From Lineus longissimus (Eukaryota; Nemertea; Pilidiophora; Heteronemertea; Lineidae): 64,000 bases of DNA. A program made the translations under genes and the position numbers. The stretch spans positions 19,917,501 to 19,981,500 of the forward strand of contig NC_088308.1 in NCBI RefSeq assembly GCF_910592395.1, read 5' to 3'. Below are positions 25,735 to 37,470 of the stretch, piece by piece. The stretch's first letter is position 1; each line of letters starts with the position of its first letter. The notes below the pieces were generated by a model that was not told the DNA's origin, ran no database searches, and worked only from the letters and a program-made list of their open reading frames with translations.

Positions 25735-28700
25735 GCGATAACCGTCGGTTTTTTTATCGTACAGATAGGTAGAGTACCGCTATCTCATTGCTTGAATTGG
25801 CAGATTTCAATCAAGAATTTACAAATTTGAGCAATATCACGCCTTTTTAAAACAATTTTGATTGAACTATTTGCGCAAGGCTACATGATACGGCAGGAAT
25901 GACAAACAAGTGCGATTGTACACAGTGTATGAAGTGCAGACTCAATGTACACTGTACTCGCCCTATTGTATTTACGGCATAACAAGAGTACAATAAAAAA
26001 TCCTGGCATGGTAGACTGTGACATTGCTTCAAAGCAAAACTTAAGTCTGTATATAATTACCGGTGGACATTGCAATATATGACGGAATGATGTCATCAAA
26101 TATTTAGGTCCTTGGCAAGGACAGGAATTCCACTGCTTTCCATTATCCCAGCAAAGAAACTGTGGATACCCTTGATCATGCAGAAACCATAGATGACAGA
26201 TGTCTTTTCCAGTCAGAATGGAAGGGGCCCTATCGTGTTCAAGACATCTGAACTTGGTTGATTGATCCTTGTCTATAACGCAGCTTGTTTACAAGAGATG
26301 TCACAGCGCTCTACCAGCTTCAGTTACCAGTGATTTTCCGTTGAGGTGCTGAAAATAAGACAATAGTTCTTTTGATTTTAATGACTTCTACAGAGACAGA
26401 GTTTTTAGAAACAGCTGCATGAAAGGCCTCTGGCTTACTAAGAGGGGGTGTCAAGTGCACAAGGACATCTCACTGTGATTGCAGTTCACTCTGGAACCTT
26501 ATGCGCCAGGAACTTGCCGACAGTACTAACAACTATTCAGAATGTAAAAATTTCTATTAACCCTTTAGCTCCTGTACTGCCCGTAGCTGTAAGATATAAC
26601 GCAACGAAGTGATTCGTGTGATAGTTACTGTATTACTGAAGACTACAAATAGGTAACAAACTCACCAGCTACACATTCATACATATTCATGAAACCCCCT
26701 GGCATTCCTCGTCAGGTAGCATACATTACAGTAGCCGCCCGTGTTTTAAACTCCCGCCCTACGATAACCAAGTGGCCGAGAAGTAAGTAACACCACAGGG
26801 CGATGCTTGGAGTGTCATCTTCATAATAAAACTCATTCCTTGGTGGGTTGCTGTACATTTTACCGAGTAATACAGGGCTATAGCGAGTTGGCGAGTCTGC
26901 TTCCTGACCCCATTCATGTATTCATGTACAGGAGACTGCCAGGTTTTGTTTTTCAATCGATATTAGGTTGGATTATCGTACATTAGGGTTTCTTTATGGA
27001 TGTTTTTGATTAGGTAGGAACTTCTTATGATTCTATTGTTTACTCCACGGCCTTTTTATGAATTTTCACTAAATTGCTGTCGATACCAGGGGGTTAAAAT
27101 GAAAAGTTAGCTTCAAAATAAATATCACTTGTAGTACTTCATTTTCAACTTTTTGTATCTCTTTTGCCAAAAGTCTATACACTATGAAAATCTTCAGGGA
27201 GATACTGAAAAAAAATTTGGAGACACCCAGGACAGCACTTGACCAATGTTATGAATAAAATCTGTTATAAACTTTTTGACTTATCATTCTCGTCATTCTT
27301 GACATTCTTGATAAGTTATCCGGCAGGCAGGCTACAGTATATGTACATCTATCCTGCAGAGATTCACATTCACACCAACCTTGTATTATAAGATTGCTTG
27401 TCCTTGCAACGACATTGTAGATTCCTTCATCATTTTCTCCAGTCAGCTGATCCCAGTGAAATCTTGTCAGTGGTGTTGGAGTTGCAACCCTCAGCACGTG
27501 AACTGATCTTGGCTTGATTACCAGGATGACGATGGTGTGGTAGTTTTTCTCTTTTCTAGTCTGTGCCATCAGATGGAGGAGCTGGAATAGGACCACAGTT
27601 TTCATTCATAAAATTTTGTAAACAAAATAATCAATAACGCGGAACGGTCCCCTGGCTTTTCCACATCTAGATAATCATCTGCCAAATGTGAAGACACTAG
27701 GTAAATGAGAAGCTGTTTTAGAAACAAGTGCCATTACCTGCCATAAGCAGATCACTGGTCTGAAGTGCAATACAGACAACCATCACGTTTGCTCAGACTC
27801 TGTGAATAGTTGTCAGTAACTTGTTACATACATTCAGCAAGACAAAATGTTGAGAATTGTCTGCGTTGTTGTCCAGTTTCTTATGCCTAATGTTTAGGCA
27901 AACCTACCTTCAGTCCTTCACACCTTGTATTGTGTATTAATGTGATGAAATACTAAACACCATCTCCAGATAATCAGCCATGTCCACTGTCGGAGGCGAT
28001 TTGATGTTGAGCAGATTTTTGTTCATTATTTGGGCAGGAATCAGGTTTAATCTATGTCAGCCAGGTTCAGAGACATGTATTTTACTTCAAGCTGTATGGG
28101 ACTGCATTCTCTCTTGCCTGAATGAAGGCAAGAAACTTCAATGCTGACAGCTTTTCGACTAGTTGACAGAATATGAAGAAAAATTTTCTTATTTAAAATA
28201 TTTGCTCCTTCAAAAGTCAACTGAATCCCTCTTCAGGATACACACACAGACCTTTATGTAAAGTACACATGTTTCTCCATGTATGTTGTATCGCTCAATC
28301 TCATCTAATCCTTGAAACCATGCAGGCTGAAAAATAACTCTTAACTATTAGAATACCTGTGAGTGAATTTGTAACACCTCAGGCTTTTCACTGCAAGGAC
28401 GTCTTGACTGCAGCCAAATTCCTCTGAATTTTTTAAACATGCATAGACGTGTCTTCTTCCTAGCCAGCTGTCACCATCTCACCGAGTTCTATGAACTGCA
28501 TCATTGTCTCGCACATGCTCAGATCACAGGCAAAAGGAATCATTTCAAAGTGCATGCTTTACAGCACAGTGTATTTCTCACGAAACAACCAACTTTCTAC
28601 GACTAGCCAAGGAGGCAAATTCGGGCATCTAATTATCAGTGCCCTCTATCATGTTTATGTTGGCACCTAGTCAGTGGATATTTCCCCTGGTCAAACCAAG

Positions 28701-29981
28701 CTGCTTCGTCCTTTTACTGTAGGGTGCAGAGGCTCTCTTTAACAACCTCTGATAATTCAAGTTCATATCTAAACTGGCACCAACTTCAGTTAGGTTCTTT
28801 GTGGCACTGGCAACATGGCCGGAAAGAAAAAATATCTTTCTCGGTGCGTACCCAGCCCTCCTTCACAGCAGGTGTTCCAGATGCCAGTGCATCCCAGTTA
28901 GCAATAGTTTTTCCAGACCTCTGTGACATTCCTTAAAACTTAATCTTAAAACCATGCTGAAACAGAAGGCTAAAACCATCAGGACGATCATAAATTTTTA
29001 AGGCGATTACACATGAAAGTTTCTGTCACTTAGTCATCCTGCTGGCATTCATCCTTTCATTCTCATTATAGCAGAGGCATCCTGTCACAGACTCATCCTC
29101 ACTGTCACTGGCTTATTTTGCTGTTGCCAAGTCTGTACAGTCAGTCTGTAAATCCAATATGGTCCAGACTTTGCATTGTCTTTGGCCCAACATCCATTTT
29201 TAGTTCCTGTGTTGGCAATTAAGCTGTCACTGACACAGGTCCAATGACTGGCGAATACTGAGGTAAAGTTTAAGTTGACCAATGGTAAACACATTGTAAC
29301 ATTGTCATCATCTGATTAACTCTGTTGGCTACCACCCAATAAGGCCCGGGCTTGATCCCAGGGAGATTCTTCGGCACACCTCTCAAGCCAGCATTGCCAG
29401 CTTGGTTCTCGCGCCATTCGCATCAAGTTTGCAAATGGTGCTCCCAGGACAGCCGTACCCTTGCGTAAGTCTGCTGTCAGTATGGTGGTAGATGTATCTA
29501 CTGTCCTCACTCTGTCATTCTTACGTCTCCCTTTGGCGCTGTCGTTGGTTACCACACCATTTCTTGCCACAATCTTGCGGCTCCTGCTCCGTAACGTCAT
29601 TACGCGTCCCTCTGGTCAACTTTACATGGACCGGATCATGGTCTTACAGCAAAACCTGTTAAAAGAGTACATTATATAAAACTTGGCTGAATTTCGTGAT
29701 ATTATGAGAACACAATGAGATAAAGTGTCAGTCATTGTTTTTTGTTCATGAATTCGACATGAATTCCCTGTAGTTTGTGACCTTCTCGCATGGTTTATGG
29801 TCAACTAGAACCTTACCAACCAGGATTGGGACAGGTAAAGACCTAAGTTCCCTCAAGGTTGCGACTCCCAAAACATCTTACTGGTACATGGTTATGCTTT
29901 AAGAGAACCTGGATTGAAGAAAGTCTTTTGAATCGAGGGAGCAGCATCCCAAGGACTTCCCATGAAGCGGTCAAAGGAAAT

Positions 29982-30113
29982 GAAGATGCATTGTGACCTT
30001 ATGTTCCCCAACGGATGAGGAGCATGGTCTTTCCATAAAATTGAAAAGAAGATGCATTGTGTCCTTATATTCCACAATGGATGAGGAGCATTGTCTTTCC
30101 ATAAACTTGGGTG
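29982..30113. repeat. 66-bp tandem duplication
   Basis: Copies start at 29982 and 30048, both with GAAGATGCATTGTG at the start and GGATGAGGAGCAT and GTCTTTCCATAAA within. About 85 percent identical by eye. Confidence 0.8.
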
Positions 30114-31675
30114 AAGACATTCATGACATATGGTTCACAAAGTTCACCGAGTTGTCAATGAAAACCTATGCAGTACCATACCGGATAAGCTTGGCTACAG
30201 TTTCTCCCCCAACAATTGAACACGTTGTCGTAGCTTGCCAGCACCATCCTAGCCAGTCGCTGTCTTTAGCTCTGTTGCCTGTTCATCTTCAATGTTGATC
30301 CTGCAGAAGTAAACCATTTTGTTGATACCAAGGAATAGGACAAGATAATTTTCTGCGAGAGGGGTGGGTCCCATAGGGTAATAGCCCAGCAAAGGGCTGT
30401 GTACCTGTCCTATTAGAATGCAAATAAAATCTCGCATACCAACTGACCATCTTAGTTTGATGACCACAGATATGATCCTCTCTTGCTGGTAAAGTACCGT
30501 GTCCAAGTCTCTTCCCATTCTGCATTTGCAACTGAAAGACATATGCTTCTTTCAGTCTTTTTGGACAAAACACAGATTTCATGGTCTGGCCAGGCACGAC
30601 CTTGGAATCTGTCCTTTCAATAAAAATTCAATTCAAATTTATATCATCCTTTGCGAGATTGTTTAGGCATCAGCAGACAGATGATGGGAACGAGGCTGGA
30701 ACTCGCAGCCTTGGCGTATTATTGAAAGAACATTGAAGTAGGGAGTACGTTTTCACTGCCCACAGAAACATTTTTACCTCTATAAGTTCACAATATGAAC
30801 TGATCCTTCCTAGAAATTGGGGATGGTGTTGAGGTGAAGTGAACCCACAGCTCAGCACTTTTCGCTACACAGGAAAACATTTCTGATGACGCAGTCTGCA
30901 ATGAAACAATTCAAAGTTATGAGGTAAATATCAAAATGTATCTGACCAAACACATCCAGAAGCCAGAGTCACTGGGAAAATAAACCAAATTGGTGGGGCA
31001 CTAAAAAATTCAGCATCTCCCTTAAGGAAGATGGAATACTTTCTGGAGAATAAACCCTCCTAGTCCAGAATGAACGCTGAATTCAAAGCACAACATCCAG
31101 AAGCTTCTCCATATCTATCCCTCAACTCTATGGACACATTTCTTCATGTTATGTAACTAGTGTCATCTTTGGACACAACTGCAGACTATGTCTTGGAAAT
31201 GTTTTATTACCATGAACAAAGTCCGTCTTTGCGGACCCGTGGGAAGACCATATCCTGAACACTGGTATCTTTGTGGTCGTGACATTGACCTGTCCACAGT
31301 TGGTATCAAAAACCAGAACACTTCTTTGTGGCTGCCAAATTGACAAGTACCCCACCCCCACACCCCCCCCCTTGTTTGTCCCACTTTTTCACTAACATCC
31401 CTGTCATGCAGGCAAAAATTGTGAATGTCACAAGATCACAACCAACTTTGAGCCCCTCAACACTTGTGTGGATGCCACAGAGTTCTAATGAAGATGTCAA
31501 GGACACTTTCCCTCTGACATAGAAAAGCTGTATGCAAATGTTTGGAAAATCTCCCCATGGTGGGAAAGTTATTTTGAAAAATTGTGGTCCAAAGGAATGA
31601 ACTGTTCAATGGAACATATAGGGATGTCCCAGCAGGATGATCAAGTGTCCCACGAATAATAGACAGCTTGCAAAA

Positions 31676-32530
31676 ATAAATTTAGCCCATTTTGAAAAAG
31701 AGTTTTCGCAGGCAGTGCAAGTTTACCATGACATAAAAGTTATGTTTTAAATCAAATCATCACCAAAAGCGTTCGAAATATCAAAAACATTGGAAGACAT
31801 GGAAAGCTTGAATAAGCTTGTATATTTGTACTTTTATTCCATGGTAAACATACGTTGCCTCTGAAGTGTTTTCAAAATGGCCGGACTTAATTTACGACGG
31901 TGGTCTATTGTTCTCTCTGATCCAAAGTCATTAACTTCATAATTTTAGAGAAAATCCTTTGCAATGACCAAATTTTGGTCACAAAGCTTTACAACAAAAG
32001 GTCAGAGAACATCCTTATATATTATAGCTGCTCCACCTCCCAGCCTGTGGCTAACTTTTATGGGAGGGGGGGGGCAAGAGCAGTTCTTTCTCTGCCAGTT
32101 TGACAGTTGGCCAAAGTTTGCATGAAAAAAACATTTTTGGTGTCCGGACCCTCGAGGGGAAACAATTTGGCCCCTGCTTTTTCCAATTTATGGCACAGCC
32201 CCCTTCCTGGGCCAACATTTTTGGGGTAGGCACAAGCTTTTAGGGTGAGGGAGTCAGGGGGAGAGGAGAACAGCTCAGTTACCGGCAGAATAAACCGTAT
32301 GCCAAAATAACTTTTGCCCATTTTGAAAAGACCCTCAGCGTAAGGTTACCATGACATAAAACTAATGTTTTAAATCAAATCATCACCAAAAGCTTTCAAA
32401 ATATCATGAGAATTGGAAGACATGGACCACTTAAAGAATATTACTTGAATAAGCTTATATAGTTTTTACTTTTATGCCAAGGTAAACATACCTTGCCTGT
32501 GAACAGGATCTTTTCAACAGACAAAATGGC
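31676..32530. repeat. Direct repeat of about 210 bp, two copies
   Basis: Copy 1 (about 31676-31885) and copy 2 (about 32306-32530) share GCCCATTTTGAAAA, TTACCATGACATAAAA, ATGTTTTAAATCAAATCATC, GGAAGACATGGA and GAATAAGCTT in the same order. They are separated by G-rich unique sequence. This is either an old duplication or two insertions of one dispersed repeat. Confidence 0.75.
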
Positions 32531-32760
32531 CACAATTTATTTTTGCAAGTTTTCTATTTCCCAGGCCTACCTGTAGACATGCTGGAATCTCTAGAACACA
32601 GCTTTTTATCTCAAACCTGAAGAAAAAAAACGCTTTCTGTAGCGTCTGCAGTCCCCCACCCGCTAGAATCTGTTTTTTCCCCCCATTCTCCCCTGCTGGG
32701 CCCTGTTCCCGCGAAAATCAAATGTCACACATCCACACAGTCAATGCATGTTGATGCACA

Positions 32761-32816
32761 CAGCAAACACGTGCTTCGGCAGCGCAGACAGCAAACACGT
32801 GCTTCGGCAGTGCACA
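32761..32816. repeat. 28-bp tandem repeat, two copies
   Basis: CAGCAAACACGTGCTTCGGC followed by AGCGCAGA begins at 32761 and again at 32789. Each unit holds a CACGTG E-box-type palindrome. Confidence 0.85.
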
Positions 32817-33199
32817 CAAAATGGACAACGAAACGTATTCAGTTATCGCACTGGACTGGTCAGTTTCAACACGATTTTCACACAATCAAAAATGGTAAAA
32901 ATTTCAACGTAATTTAGTTCACCAGATACAGAATTACACACAGAACAAGAATACCTGGTTCCGGCACTTTGGTGAATATCATAGAACACAGAATCGTATG
33001 TTTTTTTATGAAGAAAATCGCCGCGCAGGCCACCATCAAAATTTTGGCCAACCGCACAAAAATTCCTTTATCATTGCCCCAATAACGCATGAAACGCAAA
33101 AACATCGGAATATGGATGAGCTAAGATACCTAATCTGTGAACTTACCATCCAAAAGTTGTCTTTATGCACGAAATAGAGGTGAAATCAGAGAATTAAAC

Positions 33200-33335
33200 G
33201 GAGAAGTTTCGAAATATTAATGCCGCCGCCGCCGGAGAATTCAACAAGTGGGCAGACGATCGTGCGATTACGTCATTGTCATCAGGCGGAGGAGGCGAAC
33301 AGGCGGAGCAATTTTTCGGCGGCAATTATAAAAAA
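33200..33335. other. GC-rich island with inverted GCCGCC arms
   Basis: CG-rich sequence in an otherwise AT-rich interval. TTAATGCCGCCG at about 33217 is inverted against CGGCGGCAATTAT at 33317, with repeats of GGCGGAG between. It could be a small promoter-like island or a palindromic element. Confidence 0.35.
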
Positions 33336-33362
33336 AATCATGTGTATTACTTAGACCCTAAA

Positions 33363-33605
33363 TCAAATTTCTTTCCCTGGTAATTCTTCTGTCACCTTTC
33401 CAAATTCAGGATATTCCGAAATAATTTCGAGAGCGTCTTCACGGTCATTCATCAATGAATAGCGGGACGAATATTTTGTTGTGACAATCTCTTTCATGAC
33501 AGGCCTAAGCGGCCTTGTCCATTCAAAAAATTGACTCAGTATGTTTGTTACGAATGGCGCTCGTTCTTGATTAATTCTCCTCGAGCCCGCCCAGTTCTTC
33601 TCCAT
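33363..33605 (-). CDS. Unrecognised small ORF, 80 codons
   Basis: I do not recognise this protein. The frame runs from ATG at 33605 with an upstream in-frame stop. It has an even, soluble-protein-like composition (for example FFEWTRPLRPVMKEIVTTKY and SLMNDREDALEIISEYPEF). A possible donor, GGAAAG|gtgaca, lies before the stop, so it could be an exon and not a complete gene. Another - strand frame at 33653-33841 lies just upstream. Neither shows a known domain, and chance cannot be excluded for this length. Confidence 0.25.
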   Translation of the reverse strand: MEKNWAGSRRINQERAPFVTNILSQFFEWTRPLRPVMKEIVTTKYSSRYSLMNDREDALEIISEYPEFGKVTEELPGKEI

Positions 33606-34118
33606 AAGTCAACAATAGAGACACAGTCCTGAGGAAACAAGACATCTCCGGCCTAGACTCCAATGCTGTCCATTTTGTCATCCTGATCGTCCTCCGGGCG
33701 ACAACGCGAAGTCGGTCCACTGCGTCCGGAGTGTAACAAACACCTGAGACGTGCTGGGTCGGAGGAGCGATTTCTTAGGATGACGGGTTCAGGATGGGCA
33801 ATATCTGGAGTTCGCGCGTTGATAGATTCAAGGTTCTCCACGTTTCGCTAGCTTACAGTAAGACAGATTTTACGCCTGGTCCCCGAAATTAAAAAAACGC
33901 AAGTTTGGTATTGGCGCTAATTGCCTTGATGCCAGGGGCGGTCTCTCGATATTTTTAATATGGTCATTACCGTCGAAAATGGATTGGGTGAGGTCTACAT
34001 GCCAGGTAAACATTAGGATCGAGTGACTTTTAGGTTACTCTGTTGGGAAATGTAATGTGGCCACAACGTCTGAACAAACGTCCTGCACATCGGAGGCAGC
34101 AAAGTGACGTCATCACAC

Positions 34119-35620
34119 CGTCCTGGTGAATATATGGACGAGCGTATCATGGATGTGTCTTGGGGACCAAGAAGGCCCTCTGTCCTGCTAAACTGAGGAC
34201 AAGCTCATTAGGAATAAGTCTTCGTGCCCATCTTGCCAGTATATCCCCCGGCCCCAAGAGCTGTCCTGGTGAATATGCGGTGGACGAGTGTATCTTTGAT
34301 GTGTCTTGGGCCATAAAGCCCTCATACACCATGGGGCTGTCCTGGTGAATGTGCGGACGAGTATATCATAGATCGTGTCTTCGGGATCAGAAAACCCTGA
34401 TACATCATAGATCTGTCCTTCCGAATATGCGGACGAGCATATCCTGGATGCGTCTTGGGGACCATAATGCCCTGATACACCATGGAAGTGTCCATGTGAA
34501 TATGCAGACGGGCGTATCATGGATGTGTCTTGAGACCAATCGGCGCTGTTCTGTGCCCATATTGCCAGTATATCCCGCAAGGGCTGTCCTGGTGAATATG
34601 CGGCGGACGAGCGTATCTTTGATGTGTCTTGGGCCATAAAGCCCTCATACACCATGGGGCTGTCCTGCTGAATGTGCGGACGAGTATATCATAGATCGTG
34701 TCTTCGGGACCAGAAACCCTGATACATCATAGATCTGTCCTTCCGAATATGCGGACGAGCATATCCTGGATGCGTCTTGGGGATCATAATGCCCTGATAC
34801 ACCATGGAGGTGTCCATGTGAATATGCGGACGGGCGTATCAAGGATGTGTCTTGAGACCAATCGGCGCTATTCTGTGCCCATATTGCCAGTATATCCCCC
34901 AAGAGCTGTCCTGGTGAATATGCGGCGGACGAGTGTATCTTTGATGTGTCTTGGGCCATAAAGCCCTCATACACCATGGGCCTGTCCTGGTGAATGTGCG
35001 GACGAATATATCATAGATCGTGTCTTCGGGACCAGAAACCCTGATACATCATAGATCTGTCGTTCCGAATATGCGGACGAGCATATCCTGGATGCGTCTT
35101 GGGGACCATAATGCCCTGATACACCATGGAGGCGTCCATGTGAATATGCGGACGGGCGTATCAAGGACGTGTCTTGAGACCAATCGGCGCTGTTCTGTGC
35201 CCATATTGCCAGTATATCCCCCAAGAGCTGTCCTGGTGAATATGCGGCGGACGAGTGTATCTTTGATGTGTCTTGGGCCATAAAGCCCTCATACACCATG
35301 GGCCTGTCCTGGTGAATGTGCAGACGAGTATATCATAGATCGTGTCTTCGGGACCAGAAACCCTGATACATCATAGATCTGTCCTTCCGAATATGCGGAC
35401 GAGCATATCCTGGATGCGTCTTGGGGACCATAATGCCGTGATATTCCATCGAGGTGTCCATGTGAATATGCGGACGGGCGTATCATGGATGTGTCTTGGG
35501 GACCAATCGGCGCTGTTCTGGTGAATATGTGGATGAGCGCCTCATGGATGTGTCTTAGGGACCACAATGTCCTGATAGTATCAGAAGCTGTCCTGTTGAC
35601 AATGAGATCGAGGGCATCCC
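34119..35620. repeat. Minisatellite array 1 with 322-bp higher-order repeat
   Basis: About 75-bp monomers with the core TGTCCTGGTGAATATGCGGA, CGAG-GTATCAT-GATGTGTCTT, GGGACCA and CCCTGATACACCATGG. Four distinct monomers (about 76, 76, 75 and 95 bp) form a higher-order unit of 322-323 bp. Units start at 34261, 34584, 34906 and 35228, and units are more than 95 percent alike by eye. A partial copy precedes and decayed copies follow. Frames of about 90-110 codons run through it on both strands, but 322 is not a multiple of three, so these are by-products of repetition. Confidence 0.92.
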
Positions 35621-35829
35621 CTATTTTCCTGGGAACAAACGCCTTATGACCCTAAGTCCTTGATTTACCTATTAGATATCCTGAGGACAAGTGCATCCGG
35701 ATTTTTTTCTACGTAGACCATAGAAAAGAAACTACTAACTGGAAATGATATTGAGGACGAGCACAGACTGAGTAAATCCTTTCGATCAGAAGGCCGATAA
35801 ATTACATTGATATTTTACGTCGATCATAT

Positions 35830-37470
35830 GGGCCTCATACACCAGAGAGCTATCCTGCGTCTGCATCCCAGAATGTGCTCGTCCTTGTGTTCAACCAAAC
35901 GCCTCAAGGGTGTGTCAGGACATCCTGGTCTCCAAGACAAATCAAGGATGTGGTTTCCTCATGTTCAACAAAAAGCCAATGGCTGTATCATGACCTTCAA
36001 TGACGTGGTTGTCCTCATGTTCAACTAGACAGCTCTTGGGAGATTCAGGGCCTCCTGGTCCCCATGACAGCCATTGGGTGCGTCAAGGCCTTCTTGTGTA
36101 TACGACATATCTAAATGTGCTTGCCCACACGTGTCAGCACGGGGAGGTAGGCTTTTGGGTGTGAGGGTTTTCTGGTCCCAAAGGCAGATCTAGATGTGCT
36201 GGTCCATACATGTCAGCTCTCGTCTCCAGGCTGGCTGTATCATGACCTTCAATGACGTGGTTGTCCTCAAGTTCAACAGAACAGCTCTTGGGTGCTTCAG
36301 GGCTTTCTGGTCTCCAAGACAGATCCAGGATCTGCTTGTCTCTATGTTCAGCAGAACAGCTTTTGGGTGTGTGAGGGGCTTCTCGTTTCCTCGGCATTTC
36401 AAGGACGTAGTTGTCCTCACGTTCAACAGAATAACTCGTGTGCGTGTCAGGGCCTTCTGTTATCCGAGATGGATCTGGGATGTGCTTGTCGTCATGCTGA
36501 ACAGAGTAACACTTGGGAGTGTCAGGGCCTTATGGTCTCTACGACAGATCTGGTTGTGCTTGTCAACACATGTCAGGTCAGAGAGATCAGCTCTTTTGTG
36601 AATCAGGGCCTTCCTTTCTTTAGGACAAATCCAGGGTGTGCCTGTTCTCGTGTCGAACATAACAGCTCTTCGGTGTATCGGGGCATCCTGGTCCGTGAGA
36701 CAGATCAAAGATATGTTCGTCCTCGTGTTCAACAGAACAGATCGTGGATGTATCAGGGTATTATGGTCTCCAGGACAGATCAAGTATGTGCTTATCCTTG
36801 TGTTCTACAGAAAAGGCTGTATTAGGGCACGCTGGCCTCCAAGACGAACTTAGGATGTGCGTACCATCGTCTTGAACAGAAGAGCTGTTGGCTCTATCAG
36901 GACATTCTCGTCACAAAGGCATATTAAGGACCTGTGTACCAGGGCCTTCTGGTCTCCAAGATAGATCTAGGATGTGCTTGTCCTGCTGTTGAACAGAGCA
37001 TCTCTTGGGTGGTTTGGGGCGTTCTGGTGTCGACATCAGATCTGGATGGGCTTGTCCATGCATTCTTGCCTTGAAGGCGAATCAAGGACGTCGTTTTCCC
37101 TGTGTTCAACAGAATAGCTCTTGTGTATATCAAGGGCTTCTGGTCTCCAAGACCCAGGATACGAGGGCCCTCAATGTTCAACAGGGCTGCTATTGGCTGT
37201 ATCTGGGCCTTATGTTCTATATGACAAATCAAGGAAGTACTTGTCCTCGTGTTTTATCAGAACAGCTCCTGGAAGTGACAGGGCCCTCGGTCTCCAAGGC
37301 AGATCAAGGATGTGCTTATTCAAGTTCAACAGAAGAGCTTGCAAGTGTATCATTGGATTCTTTTCTCCAAGACAGATCCAGAATAGCTCTTACAGGCCAG
37401 TCCCTATATCTGATCCCAAAGGCCGATCAAGGATGTGATTGTCCTCATCTCAGCTACTTACCAGGTATAA
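35830..37470. repeat. Degenerate minisatellite array 2, inverted relative of array 1
   Basis: About 20 diverged monomers of roughly 75-80 bp around GTTCAACAGAACAGCTCTTG, GTGT-TCAGGGCCTTCTGGTCTCC, AAGACAGATC and AAGGATGTGCTTGTCCTC. Reverse-complementing this consensus aligns it with array 1: ATCTGTCTTGGAGACCAGAA, GGCCCTGATACACC, AGAGCTGT-CTG-TGAA. The two arrays are therefore homologous in opposite orientation, with the switch near 35860-35880. Long frames here (up to 177 codons) follow from repetition. Confidence 0.85.

Larger units (their letters stand above)
22771..26060. repeat. 1.62-kb tandem duplication (two units plus end)
   Basis: Two copies lie head to tail with a constant offset of 1620 bp (for example 22990 to 24610 and 23520 to 25140). 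Identity by eye is above 90 percent across the middle. The flanking motif GCTTCAAAGCAAAACTTAAG appears at both ends, at about 22779 and 26026. Each unit contains one element with terminal inverted repeats. The high identity suggests a recent event. Identical 77-codon frames in each unit have no recognised domain. Confidence 0.85.
26061..33180. other. Intergenic stretch between the converging genes
   Basis: No gene could be assigned. It holds a 66-bp tandem duplication (29982-30113), a direct repeat of about 210 bp (31676 and 32306), poly-C/poly-G tracts near 31350 and 32062, and a 28-bp tandem repeat at 32761-32816. Several - strand frames (27249-27605, 29085-29294, 30289-30597, 31149-31361) read as somewhat protein-like but carry no motif I can name and cannot be joined into one gene. 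Confidence 0.6.

Noticed and set aside
27249-27605. Possible immunoglobulin-like domain
   Set aside because: The string NDEGIYNVVA vaguely recalls an Ig F strand, but paired cysteines and the tryptophan core are not in register.
34188-36825. Long open frames (up to 177 codons) on both strands in the minisatellite arrays
   Set aside because: They exist because monomers repeat without stops. Unit length is not a multiple of three, frames shift between units, and no start, splice or codon pattern supports translation.
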